Of a stretch of 38,478 bases of DNA, positions 9,993 to 19,250 are shown in pieces. Position numbers and translations under genes: made by a program. Numbering within the stretch: the first letter of the stretch is position 1; every line of letters starts with the position of its first letter. This DNA comes from Conoideocrella luteorostrata. Taxonomy: Eukaryota > Ascomycota > Sordariomycetes > Hypocreales > Clavicipitaceae. Under the pieces are notes generated by a model. That model saw only the letters and a list, made by a program, of their open reading frames with translations. It made no database searches and had not been told where the DNA came from. The DNA lies in assembly GCA_032433595.1 (NCBI GenBank), contig JASWJB010000370.1:1-38478 (forward strand), in the 5' to 3' direction.

Positions 9993-10393
9993 ATGAAGCT
10001 AGCAGCTGCCCTTAGTCTTCTCTGTGCGCCAACGTCTCTCGCGTATTTTGCACGTTATCTGATGCGGGAACTTTATTGTGGGCATGAACTACAACACGGT
10101 ATTTATCTTCATTCCTAATATTGTTTATACCATTAACTTGACACTAATATTTATGTTTAGCTGATTTCGATAAGGCGATCGAGGGCCTTGAAGATGCGGG
10201 AATGCCTGCCCAAAATCAAGAAATATTGAAGCAGTCGCTGTTTTATAAACCTTGGTATGAATTAATGGGTTCCTATACATATAGAGAACGCTGCGAGGGC
10301 GAGTGTATTGGTACGGATTGGAACTTTTCTAGGGGCAGAAATAGTTACTGTACTGGGGGTAATGAGGCCCTTTCTTCTGACCCTGACGTATAA
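9993..10393 (+). CDS. Small secreted cysteine-containing protein
   Basis: Two exons, 9993-10098 and 10161-10393, flank a 62-nt AT-rich intron (GTATTT...GTTTAG) and encode 112 aa. The first exon supplies a signal peptide (KLAAALSLLCAPTSLA) missed if only the second open frame is read. The mature part, about 95 aa, has four cysteines: one in LYCGHELQH, two in ERCEGECIG and one near the end (SYCTGG). It is rich in aromatic residues (FYKPWYE, SYTYRE, DWNFSRGRN). Size, signal and paired cysteines fit a small secreted protein or effector candidate. I recognise no family. The stop codon lies 37 bp from the end of the convergent kinase gene. Confidence 0.6.
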
Positions 10394-10429
10394 TAAGATG
10401 GCTATTCTGGACAGCATCAAAAATTATAT

Positions 10430-11524
10430 TTATGTGTTGGAGCTGTTATCAAAGCCCATCTCAGCCGCCATGTGGTCCAACCCCATCAAGTCTCCTCGGG
10501 CTGTCTGCTGCAGCTCCTTTTCAATGAACCCGGGCGTATAACCACCCCCAAAATCTACAATGACGGCGTCTCCTGACGTGTTTATTATGACGTTGTCTGA
10601 TTTCACATCTCCCCAAACCACGTTAAGCTGGTGAAGTTGTTTCACTGTAGCTTCCACCTGACGCATCCACTTTATTTTGTTGGTTAGCGATGCAGTTTCT
10701 GCCCGCAAAGCGAGCGTTTCTCCCTCGATGTATTCCAGGAGAAATCCCATCAAGCAGGAAGCGTCATCATCCCACACAACAAGTCCAGCAAGCCTCGATG
10801 TTGGCAAGGGCTGCTCAAAACTTCTACTACAGTGAATTTGTGTAAGTATCTTTAGCTCCCGCTGATGACCATGGTCCTTAAACCCGCCTTTGAAGAAAAA
10901 CACTTCGCTGGTCCCAGCTCGTCGTACTCTCTTCGGAATATCGCTTAGTTCTTCAGGGAGTAACTCATCACTACATAGCTCAAGACAAGCTGCTGATATG
11001 ATTGGCACGGGTGGTAACGTAGTTCGAAGAATGACTTCTTCCGGTTCAATGCGGTCTGATCCTGGGAAATCGACCAAGGAATCGACAATTTGAGTTCGGG
11101 GAGTGATGTCACCGTGTATGTCTGGATCGTAGCATTCTTGCACTGCGCAAAGATGGCCAGCGTTGTTGACCAGCTTGAATGCAAATGTTGAGGGGGAAAA
11201 GTATTCGAGAAGTGTGATGATCTTTACGGAGCCAGGTGCGGGATTTGGGGCTACTTCTCGGATAAAGCCATCCAAAGCACCCAGCACCCATTCCTCGAAA
11301 AGAAACATATTGTCAGGGTCGTCGGGATCTTCCCTAAGATTGCAAAAATGACGCAAATTATCTCCTTCACCTTCCAAATCCTTTGCTGCAACGGTGACGA
11401 AGAATCGAACGCCGTTGTATAGGAACACATAAACAACGTCATCGCCGTGCACTGACAGTTCCAGCATGCAGAAAGACAGTGTACCAGTATTAGTTTCCGA
11501 AGCGTCCATTTTGGTATTTTCCAT
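10430..11524 (-). CDS. Atypical protein kinase-like protein
   Basis: An intronless frame of about 364 aa from the ATG at 11524; an upstream in-frame ATG at 11650 would add 42 less convincing residues. The N-terminal half (TGTLSFCMLELSVHGDDVVY onwards) matches no domain I can name. The C-terminal half carries a kinase fold: EVFFFKGGFK with a candidate ATP lysine, RELKIL with the helix-C glutamate, the hinge-like LLEYIEGETL, catalytic loop VVWGDVKSDNVII and VDFGGGYTPGFIEKEL. The catalytic Asp, Lys and Asn and the metal-binding DFG are kept, but the usual HRD histidine is Trp (WGD) and a GGG follows the DF. Kinases with IDFGGGYT(E/P)GW-type loops are a known expanded Pezizomycotina group of unknown substrate. 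The protein seems to end at once after that loop, with no large C-lobe. Confidence 0.7.
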   Translation of the reverse strand: MENTKMDASETNTGTLSFCMLELSVHGDDVVYVFLYNGVRFFVTVAAKDLEGEGDNLRHFCNLREDPDDPDNMFLFEEWVLGALDGFIREVAPNPAPGSVKIITLLEYFSPSTFAFKLVNNAGHLCAVQECYDPDIHGDITPRTQIVDSLVDFPGSDRIEPEEVILRTTLPPVPIISAACLELCSDELLPEELSDIPKRVRRAGTSEVFFFKGGFKDHGHQRELKILTQIHCSRSFEQPLPTSRLAGLVVWDDDASCLMGFLLEYIEGETLALRAETASLTNKIKWMRQVEATVKQLHQLNVVWGDVKSDNVIINTSGDAVIVDFGGGYTPGFIEKELQQTARGDLMGLDHMAAEMGFDNSSNT

Positions 11525-12298
11525 GCTCAGTTTGTTATGCGATCCTGCGGGCGATGTAGTGCGAAGAAAGGTCAAGTTTACACACTTTGAACTCGACGAG
11601 ATTAGCGAAGGCATAAATACGTTGCCCAGCCCCACACAATCACCCTGCACCTAGTGGGTGCAGCCATTGCCCTGCCCCGCGTCGCCTTGCTGACTAACGG
11701 CCCCAAATGGTAGGGCAGATGAGTTGCGTCGCAGGGCAATGCAAGACTATGCTTCTTCACTCGCATTACCCTTAATGGTATGGAAATACAGGGCAATATA
11801 TTTATGCCGTCCAATGGCACCGCGCACCGCCGTTGCGTCATTATTACCAATTGGTAGTATTGTGCCAGCATGGCCTTCGCGTTGGTCAGGCTGCTGAGAA
11901 CTTCTGCTTTGGCGGCCATACGGCCTCAAGTACGGAGTACATATGTCACGAAACCCACTTCAGATGATATGCTGGGTACTCCGTACTCTGTCTGGCCCGA
12001 AAGTGCCGCCTGACATGATAGGCCGAGCAGGCGGCCAACACGCTGAAGATGGCCCACTGTACGGAGTACGGACTACCAATCCACTCCATTGATCACTCTT
12101 CTCACCCTTGTATGAATGTCACGGCAGCGGCTGAACCAGATAGCTGTGATCGAGACGGCAACAACATTCGGGTCGAAAGTGTATATATATGTATATATAT
12201 CTCTGGAAAGCCGCCTCGAAAGTGATCAATCACTCTGCCTGCACATCAAAGAGCGTCTCCTCCCGAGCTTATTGTTCCCAGCCGCCTGAAAAGCTGTA
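11525..12298. promoter_or_regulatory. Intergenic stretch with TACGGAGTA motifs
   Basis: The stretch between two kinase genes holds three copies of the near-palindromic motif TACGGAGTA(C): 11931-11940, 11976-11985 (as GTACTCCGTA) and 12060-12068. TA-rich runs (TATATATATGTATATATAT) lie at 12181-12200. The motif is often seen in intergenic DNA of Hypocreales; I know of no proven role. An open frame at 11602-11919 (minus) has no motif and I leave it out. Confidence 0.4.
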
Positions 12299-14096
12299 TT
12301 ACCGGAAATTGTTATCGAACCGCTTGAAGGTGTATCCGATGAATGGCAAACTCATCTCTGGGGACTCGTCCAGGGGCTGCTTGGCGCCGCGCAGTGCTTG
12401 CTGGGCCATCTGGGCCTTGAGCAGGCCAGCAGCGCCGGACTGGTCAATGTCCTCGGTGGGGAAATACGTAGTGTCAGTATCAGAAGTCAAGCGTGGTTCA
12501 AATGGTGCCCTGACGCGGCGTAGGCTGTCAAATTGGACACCACGAAAGAAAGGCTGTGCCTTTAGCTCTGCCGCTCCGCCACGTCCCACCCGGTTTTCAG
12601 CGTTGCAAATCAAGCTCGATGGTGGTTGTTGTTAGCACCCGGGAGGGAGCAACTACTACTACTGGGAACTCCTGCTGGGGGTACCATGAAGCTTACCTTC
12701 GGATGAGATTTTCAGCCTCTCGACCCAGCTGAATATCATCAGGAAAATACAAAGTCTGCCGCCAATTCATAATCTTGCGATATGTATCGTGATCATCTTT
12801 GGCACAAAATGGAGGCCATCCCACCAGGCACTCATACATGATTGTACCAAGAGACCACCAATCACAACTGAAGGAGTATCCGTGGCCAGTGAATATTTCA
12901 GGAGCAACGTAGTCTGGCGTTCCAACCGTAGAGTATGCTATCAATCTCCTAGACCGTCGCCACTCGTTAATCTGCGACCGGTTGCTCACAGTAAGATTGA
13001 TCTGGTCAATCGCAACCGAGGTTCGGTCTCTTGATCTGTTAGACCCTCCCTGCAGCAGCTGCTGGTAGTAGCTGTTGTCGTGAAGGCGATGGAAGCCAGT
13101 CGAGAGGCCAAAGTCGGTCAGTTTAATATGACCGCCACGGTCCAAGAGAATATTATCTGGCTTAATGTCTCTAAATAGTATTCAGCATTGGTAACAGAAC
13201 AGTATATACATGCTGGGATATCATACCGGTGGATAAAGCCTAGTGCATGGACTGCCTCGATAGCCAAGATGCACTCGGCCATGTAAAATCGAGTTATATC
13301 TTCCGAGAAAATCTCATACTTGATTAGCATTGTCATCAAATCACCACCTGGTAGAAATTCCATGAGCATGTAGAGGAAATTTGTATCTTGAAAGGTGGTG
13401 TAGAGCGTCACAACCCATGGACTTTCAGCCTCTGCCAAAATGTCACGCTCCGATCGAACATGTGCAAGCTGGTCTCTCTGTAGCATTTCCGTCTTGATCA
13501 GAGACTTCATTGCATAGACCTTACCATTCGCTTTTTTCTGCACCAAATTCACCTCACCAAAAGCACCCTTGCCAATGACCTTGACCGTCTGGTAATTCTC
13601 AGGTTTATCCTTGGTTCGCAGGAACCGTAGGTACTGTCCCTCTTTCCGACCAGTCGTAGACCAAATATGTTGCCGTCTTTCTTGGCTGCTGTTTTTCTCT
13701 CGGAGCCTTTTTTCCATGTCGGTTTGCCTGCCGAAGGACAGTGGGTATTAGCAGCATACGTACGAAAAAAAGACCCAAGTTCACACTGTTGTTGGACAGC
13801 AAGACGCACCTCTGATTCCTCTCTCGTGCTCGCTTGACGCTGTCCTTGAAAAAGTCGCCGGCTAGTTGGGCGCACTTGTTCTGATTGTTGTGCGCATTCA
13901 CACCATACTTGTCTGGGTTTCGTTCCGGAGCTTCAGCAAACAACCCAACGGCGGCTTGGGCGTGTCGCAGACCTGCTGCAGTCGGCTGAAAAACAAGCTG
14001 AGGAAAGGTGGACGGAGTGGTAGGATACTGGTCTGATGCAGGTGGTATATCCTTGTTGCTTTGGCTGTTGAGAAAAGCCCGGTTCTGACTATCCAT
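12299..14096 (-). CDS. cot-1: NDR/LATS-family AGC kinase, Cot-1 type
   Basis: Four exons on the minus strand: 14096-13810, 13727-13227, 13170-12697 and 12614-12299. The introns (82, 56 and 82 nt) have GT-AG ends and every junction keeps frame, giving 525 aa. The N-terminal region holds the MOB-binding helix ([20 protein letters not shown]). The kinase domain has [38 protein letters not shown], the NDR insert before the activation loop ([15 protein letters not shown]), [14 protein letters not shown] and the C-terminal hydrophobic motif ([17 protein letters not shown]). In other fungi Cot-1 with Mob2 controls polar growth, septation and hyphal branching. All catalytic residues are present. Several positions normally invariant in Cot-1 orthologues differ ([28 protein letters not shown]) and the N-terminus is shorter than in Neurospora, so it may be a diverged second copy. 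Confidence 0.9.
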
Positions 14097-14181
14097 CTTG
14101 CGTATTATTCCTGTGTTTCGCCGTCGTGATTTTACTATCTGGTAGTGGCTGGCTGTGTTGTGGCGACTAAACCTCAGCGAC

Positions 14182-14282
14182 GAAGCTGTTGGTGGTAAGA
14201 ATCATGGATATACTTGGTAGGAAAGGGTCTGGAAGCTGTTGGTGGTAAGAATCATGGATATACTTACTATGAATGGGTCTGG
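14182..14282 (+). repeat. 50-bp tandem duplication
   Basis: GAAGCTGTTGGTGGTAAGAA and the bases after it, to ATACTT, occur at 14182 and again at 14232, each followed by a similar GGGTCTGG end. This is two copies of a 50-bp unit upstream of the NDR kinase start; the first copy ends at 14231. Confidence 0.7.
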
Positions 14283-14512
14283 ATAGATGTTCTTGGGTGT
14301 AGAGGGCTGACGGTGAACGGGGACATGTCTGGGCGGATTAATAGTTTGTCCGATTGGTCCAACACTCTATACGGAGTGTCAATGGGTCAACGCCGGATTC
14401 TCCAACAACGGGACAATTTTTGAACGCTGACATGTCGCCTAACTGAATAGTAAGAGAATTCGCATGCTGTTTATTGACTATTTGGAGGTTTTGCATGTAT
14501 TAGAATAGTTAG

Positions 14513-14583
14513 TATTTGGTGTACCAGCCTTACGCGCTGATAATAGCTTCGATTCGGTGAGGCATCGTGTCAATTAGCTACGC
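14513..14583 (-). mobile_element. Tc1/mariner transposase C-terminal remnant
   Basis: The minus strand reads LIDTMPHRIEAIISA, stop, GWYTKY. This is the usual end of Tc1-type DDE transposases (LxxSMPxRxxAVIxAxGxxTKY) with one stop codon. Nothing upstream in that frame (14584-14860) is recognisable, so only about 22 codons survive. The rest of 14283-14860 shows no gene. Confidence 0.6.
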
Positions 14584-14859
14584 AACCCACCCCCATACCC
14601 TGCACACCCGCTAGGAGCGGTTTGACTTGAGTTTGCGCTTTATGCCCAGGATGTCGCTGCAATCACCTACGAGACTAGGATGTTGACAGCAAAATATCAA
14701 GACCCAACAGCACGCCTCACCCCAACGAGGCTGCGAGAGGCTAACCCACCGTTCAGATGAACCCGTGGTGAACTACGGTGTCACAGACATATAAAATGCA
14801 TTATTCACGCTATTAGTGTGGAGCTTCACCTTTTGCTGAATTTTGTAACATACGGGGTG

Positions 14860-15300
14860 TACGTGTGTATGCACACAAACCCAGCACATAAGGTGCACAC
14901 AAACCTAGCACATAAGGTGCAATAAAATACAAGACACAAAACAAAACACCTAGTGCGTAATCTACGAAAAACCCGCTCAGTTAGGTATTCAGCAATTAGG
15001 GGACTTACAAGCAAAATGGAACATGCAATATCATAACGCAGCGCAACAGCATAGCACAACACAACGGCATAACTGTCACAAGTGAGCAGCTATGGAAGTT
15101 GGGTCTCTAAGGCAGTGGAATGCTTCCAGTCGTACGATTCTGTTGAATTTGAATGCTTCCGGTAATGTTGAATGATTCCGGTCGCATCGTGCGTTTTCGG
15201 TGATATTGAGTGCATTGTTGAGAAATGTTTCCTGTGAGAATAACACAACAGCAATACCGCGAGACCAGACCAAGCTTGGCGCACAAGACTCGCAACAACG
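14860..15300 (+). repeat. Satellite A, copy 1
   Basis: Carries the A-family landmarks: ACACAAACCTAGCACATAAGG, the GTGCGTAATCTAC block, CAGCAATTAGGGGACTTACA, and CACAACACAAC near 15056. The TTAGGGG/CTTACA block recurs at 33520-33540, and the GTGCAAAAGATGC-type block recurs at 22270-22800 and 33590. Frames on the minus strand (14826-15062, 15076-15372) are repeat translations, not genes. Confidence 0.6.
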
Positions 15301-15432
15301 CCGCGCACACAATGCAGTGGAAATAAAGCCGCCCCTGGCGCGCCCGGCAACTCTGCAACGGGCAACGCACAAAACGCCGGCGAGATGGGTGGTTTTTCGC
15401 TTGAGTTGTAAGCAGAAAAGGGAGGAGACTGT
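15270..15432 (-). repeat. GC-rich arm D, reverse copy
   Basis: The reverse of the D repeat: GCAACGCACAAAACGCCGG, then GATGGGTGGTTTTTCGCTTG, GTTGTAAGCAGAAAAGGGAG and GAGACTG, corresponding to 90-260 and to 23100-23240. It follows satellite A and ends at a hairpin at 15447, the same order as at 22.8-23.0 kb. Confidence 0.7.
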
Positions 15433-15446
15433 AAGCCGTTTTCTGA

Positions 15447-15517
15447 GAGGACACTAACGTCCTTTAGGTCTTCGTCTTTAAAGAATAAAGGAGTAGACTA
15501 TAAGGACTAGTGTCCTC
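15447..15517. repeat. 71-bp hairpin, related position to the 89-bp element
   Basis: GAGGACACTA at 15447-15456 is the exact reverse complement of TAGTGTCCTC at 15508-15517, and partly paired inner bases extend the stem (GTCCTTTAGGTC against GACTATAAGGAC). The sequence differs from the 89-bp hairpin, but it sits in the same place, at the free end of a D arm. Here the far side is not another D arm but the B array. Confidence 0.65.
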
Positions 15518-15524
15518 CTCGGAA

Positions 15525-15790
15525 GATATACAGCGCTGCGAGAAGCATCAGGTATTGCAGGTCAGTTGACAGGCTCGTTGAAAGGTTCAATTGCCGGAAG
15601 ACGTACAGGCGCTGCAGGGGGCATCGTATCTCATCAGATATCGCAAGGTAGTCTGGCGAAGACGATAAAGTGGTTCGATTCCCGGAAGACGTACAGGCTC
15701 TGTAGGAAACATCGGATATGGCAAATTATTTAACGAGCTCGTTGACCGATACACGCGCTGCAAGAAGCATCAGCTCCAAAATTAAGCTCC
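15525..15790 (+). repeat. 77-bp repeat array B, locus 1 (about 3.5 units)
   Basis: Degenerate direct repeats with the consensus order GCTGCAAGAAGCATCAG, ATATCGCAAGTCAATCTG, ACGAGCTCGTTGAAA, GGTTCAAATCTCGGAAGACG, TACAGGC. This locus has an exact GGTTCGATTCC at about 15672-15682 and GAGCTCGTTGA near 15736. The same unit forms the arrays at 33.8-34.8 and 37.4-38.4 kb. It is non-coding. Confidence 0.75.
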
Positions 15791-16094
15791 CTCAGGCACA
15801 GCAGCTAAAATAGGCGTGTACTCATGCCTGGCTGGCACCAAAACTGCGTCCATTCCCTAGGACGCTCTGCATCTCTTCTCTCGCTGGGTTGCTCAAAAGG
15901 TGTCACGCACTCACTTCAACAAAGACAGAAATTACTCTCATTTCTTCAAAAGCGTCAAATTTTCTGCTCCGGTTCCTAAAATACAGTCATCTCGCCGTCA
16001 CCCAGGTGGTAGCGCCTATTACTATTATCAGCCTCGCCATCCATCGCAAATCCTGCTTGGTATCCCCTTTGCTGCTGGACATGTTTTGTTGAAT

Positions 16095-17509
16095 CTACTG
16101 CAAGTGTTTTGTTCTCCCCAGTTGCCGCTCCCAAGCGGGAATTGCCCACTGAAGCATGTACTCTGACTTCATCAGCTGCTCAGCCGTAAGTCGTTCCGAG
16201 GGTTCATATGCCAACATGCCCCTGATGACTTCTTCCAAGGCTTGCGTCTCCCCTCCTTGGACATCCCAGTTACAAATCTCTGGCGTCACACCGCGTCCCA
16301 TGTCCCAAATGCGTTGACGCAACGGCCGGAAAACGGGGGTATAGACTCTTTCAAGGTTATGAATCCAAGAGCCATCCGGCTGAAAAAATTCTTTTCGATT
16401 CACCCAATTATTCCACCAACGGGCCGGTGGGTGCCCTAATGTGCTGATAATATCGGCAAAAATGTCATCTCGGTCACCGTTGAAAGTTTCAAAGAGAGGT
16501 CTTTCACCTAGAATTTCATATAGGCCAACACCAAGCGTCCATATGTCTGCTGCCAATGTGATGGGCTCGTGAAAGAAGGCTTCGGGGGGGAGGAATAGCG
16601 GTGGTGTGTGGAGCTCGTGTGAGCGCTCAGTGGCCACAGGGAATGATGTTCCGTAGTCAGATATAGTGATGATGGGGTCTGCTAGCGTATCGGCGGCCAT
16701 CTTTACATGCATTGGGTACACTGCATATGGTGGCGCGTGGGGTTCGACAGGAGCGCCGTCAACTCGGCCAATCGGGGCTCGATCCAAACGGTACCTCTTG
16801 TAGAGCAGGTCTGGGCTAATTTCGCTAAAACGTGGGTCGCGAAGTAGAATGTTTCTCAAATGTAAATCTATTTTCGTGAGCGATAGCGAGGAGAATATGG
16901 TGACAAGTTGAGATACGGCGCCCTACCTCCATGACATATGCCTTGTGAGTGCAGATATGACACACCCATGATGAGCTGGGCTGCGATCGATCTCGCCGTG
17001 TCGGTCGGAAACATGAAATTTATCGATTCTTCTTTGGATGCAGCAATGCTGCAGCCGGCCAATTCTTGTGCGAGGCAGATATGTCGTCCGTTGGGGCCAT
17101 CAATAGAGAATGTATCCAGTAAACGGGGGATGAATCGCTGCCCTGGGTGCAATGTATCGACGCTCTGAAGTTTGCCGAGGATATCTGCTTCCGTACTCGT
17201 GGACGATTCGCTTGCGACCAGGGCCTTTAGCGCGACGCAGCGATTTAGTTTATGGTCTCGGGTCAGCCAGATTGTTGAATAACCGCCAAATCCAAGCTTG
17301 TGTACAATCTTGTATCGGCCATTTTGGAAGCTGTCTCCGATAACAATCGGATGGTAGCCACCGATGGTGTACTTCTCAAAGTCTTCGAGGTCCACTTCTG
17401 GAACGTAAACAGTCTCGTATCGCTCAGATAAGTTGCTGGCCAATGTATAGTGGTATCCAAAGTACGGTCGCCGCCTAAATGGTATTCGTAGATATCTAGT
17501 AGCTTGCAT
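16095..17509 (-). CDS. SRPK-like serine/threonine kinase
   Basis: Two exons, 17509-16927 and 16867-16095, are joined over a 59-nt intron (GTAGGG...AAATAG), giving 451 aa. The splice restores the catalytic loop CHGDLHLRNILL. The G-loop HKLGFGGYSTIWL is near residue 71, the ATP lysine sits in VALKAL, and the long spacer between N- and C-lobes is the SRPK hallmark. The DFG position reads SDYGTS and the P+1 region is TPPLFLPPEAF, with AADIWTLGVGLYEIL after it. The end (WAIPAWERQL) is typical of fungal SRPK-like proteins. SRPKs phosphorylate Arg/Ser-rich splicing proteins, but the Hypocreales have many diverged paralogues with no known substrate, and this is more likely one of those. The start is the first ATG in frame; an extra upstream exon cannot be excluded. 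The trinucleotide array begins about 180 bp upstream of the start. Confidence 0.82.
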
Positions 17510-19029
17510 GGCGCAAATGCGGCATTGCCACCGACAAAACTTTGCGTGATTGATGTTGGCGCCGATGTTAACGAGGCAGAAATCTTTGGGGTCTTGCAGC
17601 AGCGGGCGTTACAGCGGATCAAGCGCGCCTGCGATTGTTGGGTGGGACTGCGGCAAATGTCAGAGGTCCAATTTCAACGATCCGTGGGGGAAAAGTCAGA
17701 TGCTATTGCCGATGACGATGATGCCGCCGGCCACAGATTGGGATTCCGGTCGGGATTTTAGTTACGATAGTAGTGGTCGGGAGGGTGAAAAGTCAGCTGA
17801 TGATGATGCTGCTGCTGCTATTACTGGTAATAAGGATGATTCCGCTGCTGCTGCTAATGAGAATGTTGCTGCCCACGCAAGAAATGCCGCTGCTGCTGGT
17901 GATGCCGTTGCTGGTGATGAGGATGTTGCTGCTTACGTAAGAAATGCCGCCGCTGCTGCTAATGATGATGGCCACAGGTCAGGATTCTGGTCACCATAGG
18001 AGCGGTCTGGGGAGGGAAAAGTTACCTGATGATGATGATGATGATGATGCCGCCGCCACTGCCGCCGCTGCTGCTGAGGATGATGATGCCGTTGCTACTG
18101 CTGAGGATGTTGCTGCCCCGCACAAATGTCGCTGCAGCTGGTGATGATGCCGCCGCTACTGATAATGGCCACAGATTAGAATTCTAGTCGCGATAGCAGA
18201 GCTCGGGATGGGGGAAGATTTACCTGAAAATGATGAGAATACTGCTGCTGCTGAAAATAATTCTATTGCTGCTATAAGAATGTTCTGCCCACGTAAGAAA
18301 TGTTACTGCTACTGCTGGTGATGCCGTTGCTGGTGATGAGAATATTGCTGCCTAGGTAAGAAATGTCGCTGCTGCTGCTGCTGCTGCTACTGCTTCTGAT
18401 AATAATGTCGATGCTGCTGATGAGGATGTTCTGCCCACGCAAGAAATGTCGCCGTCGCTGCTGCTGCTGCTGATGATGGCCACAGGTTAGAAATATGGTC
18501 ACGATAGCAGAGCTCGGGGGGAGCGGGGGAGATTCACCTGATAATGCTGTTGCTGCTACTTCTGATGATGATGCCGCTGCTGCTGTTGCTGATAATGAGA
18601 ATGATTCCGCTGCCACTGCTGGTGATGCCATTATTGCTGGTGATGCCGTTACTGCTGATGAGGATGTTGATTTCCATGCAAGAAATGCCGCTACTGATGA
18701 TATTGCCGCTGCTGCTGCTGCTGCTGCTGCTGCTTCTGATGATAATGTCGATGCTGCTGATGAGGACGTTCTGCCCACGCAAGAAGTGTCGCCGTCGCTG
18801 CTGCTGCTTCTGATGATAATGTCGATCCTGCTGACGACGATGCTGTTGCTGCTGATGGTGATATTCTGCCCTCGCAAGAAATGTCGCTGCTGCTGCAAAT
18901 GACAATGTGCTCCTCACGCAAGAAATGTCGCTGCCGCCGCTGCTGCTGCTGCTGCTGATGCCCACAAGTTAGAATTCTAGTTACGATAGCAGCGGTCGGG
19001 AGGGGGAAAATGAACCTGATAATGATGAT

Positions 19030-19250
19030 AATTGTCAAGAATAAGCTGCTTACGAAGCTACTGACGAAGATGGCGAATAGTGGCAAATGGTGGCAAATAC
19101 TGACGAATTAGTTGATTTCAAAGCTGCTTATCAATTCGATGATTACGAATGCATAGATAGAATTCATCTATAACAAGAGGTCTAATTCCTCGTCAATTAG
19201 ATAGAATTCAAGGACAATTCCACTGCTTAGATCTTCCATAGCTGCTCACT
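19030..19250. other. Non-triplet insert within array C
   Basis: About 220 AT-richer bases (GAATAAGCTGCTTACGAAGC to ATCTTCCATAGCTGCTCAC) break the trinucleotide pattern. They include GGCAAATGGTGGCAAATACTG and two copies of TAGAATTCA. I see no coding region or terminal repeats. It may be an old insertion or a piece of the array's original flank. Confidence 0.4.

Noticed and set aside
11602..11929. 105-aa frame on the minus strand with MAAKAEVLSSLTNAKAMLAQ at its start
   Set aside because: The start looks protein-like but no family or continuation is visible, and the downstream half is unconvincing; a short relic is possible but not supportable.
15660..15690. tRNA gene suggested by GGTTCGATTCC
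   Set aside because: No A-box at the right distance, no T-stem pairing and no acceptor stem; only the B-box-like core is present, as in the other 77-bp units.
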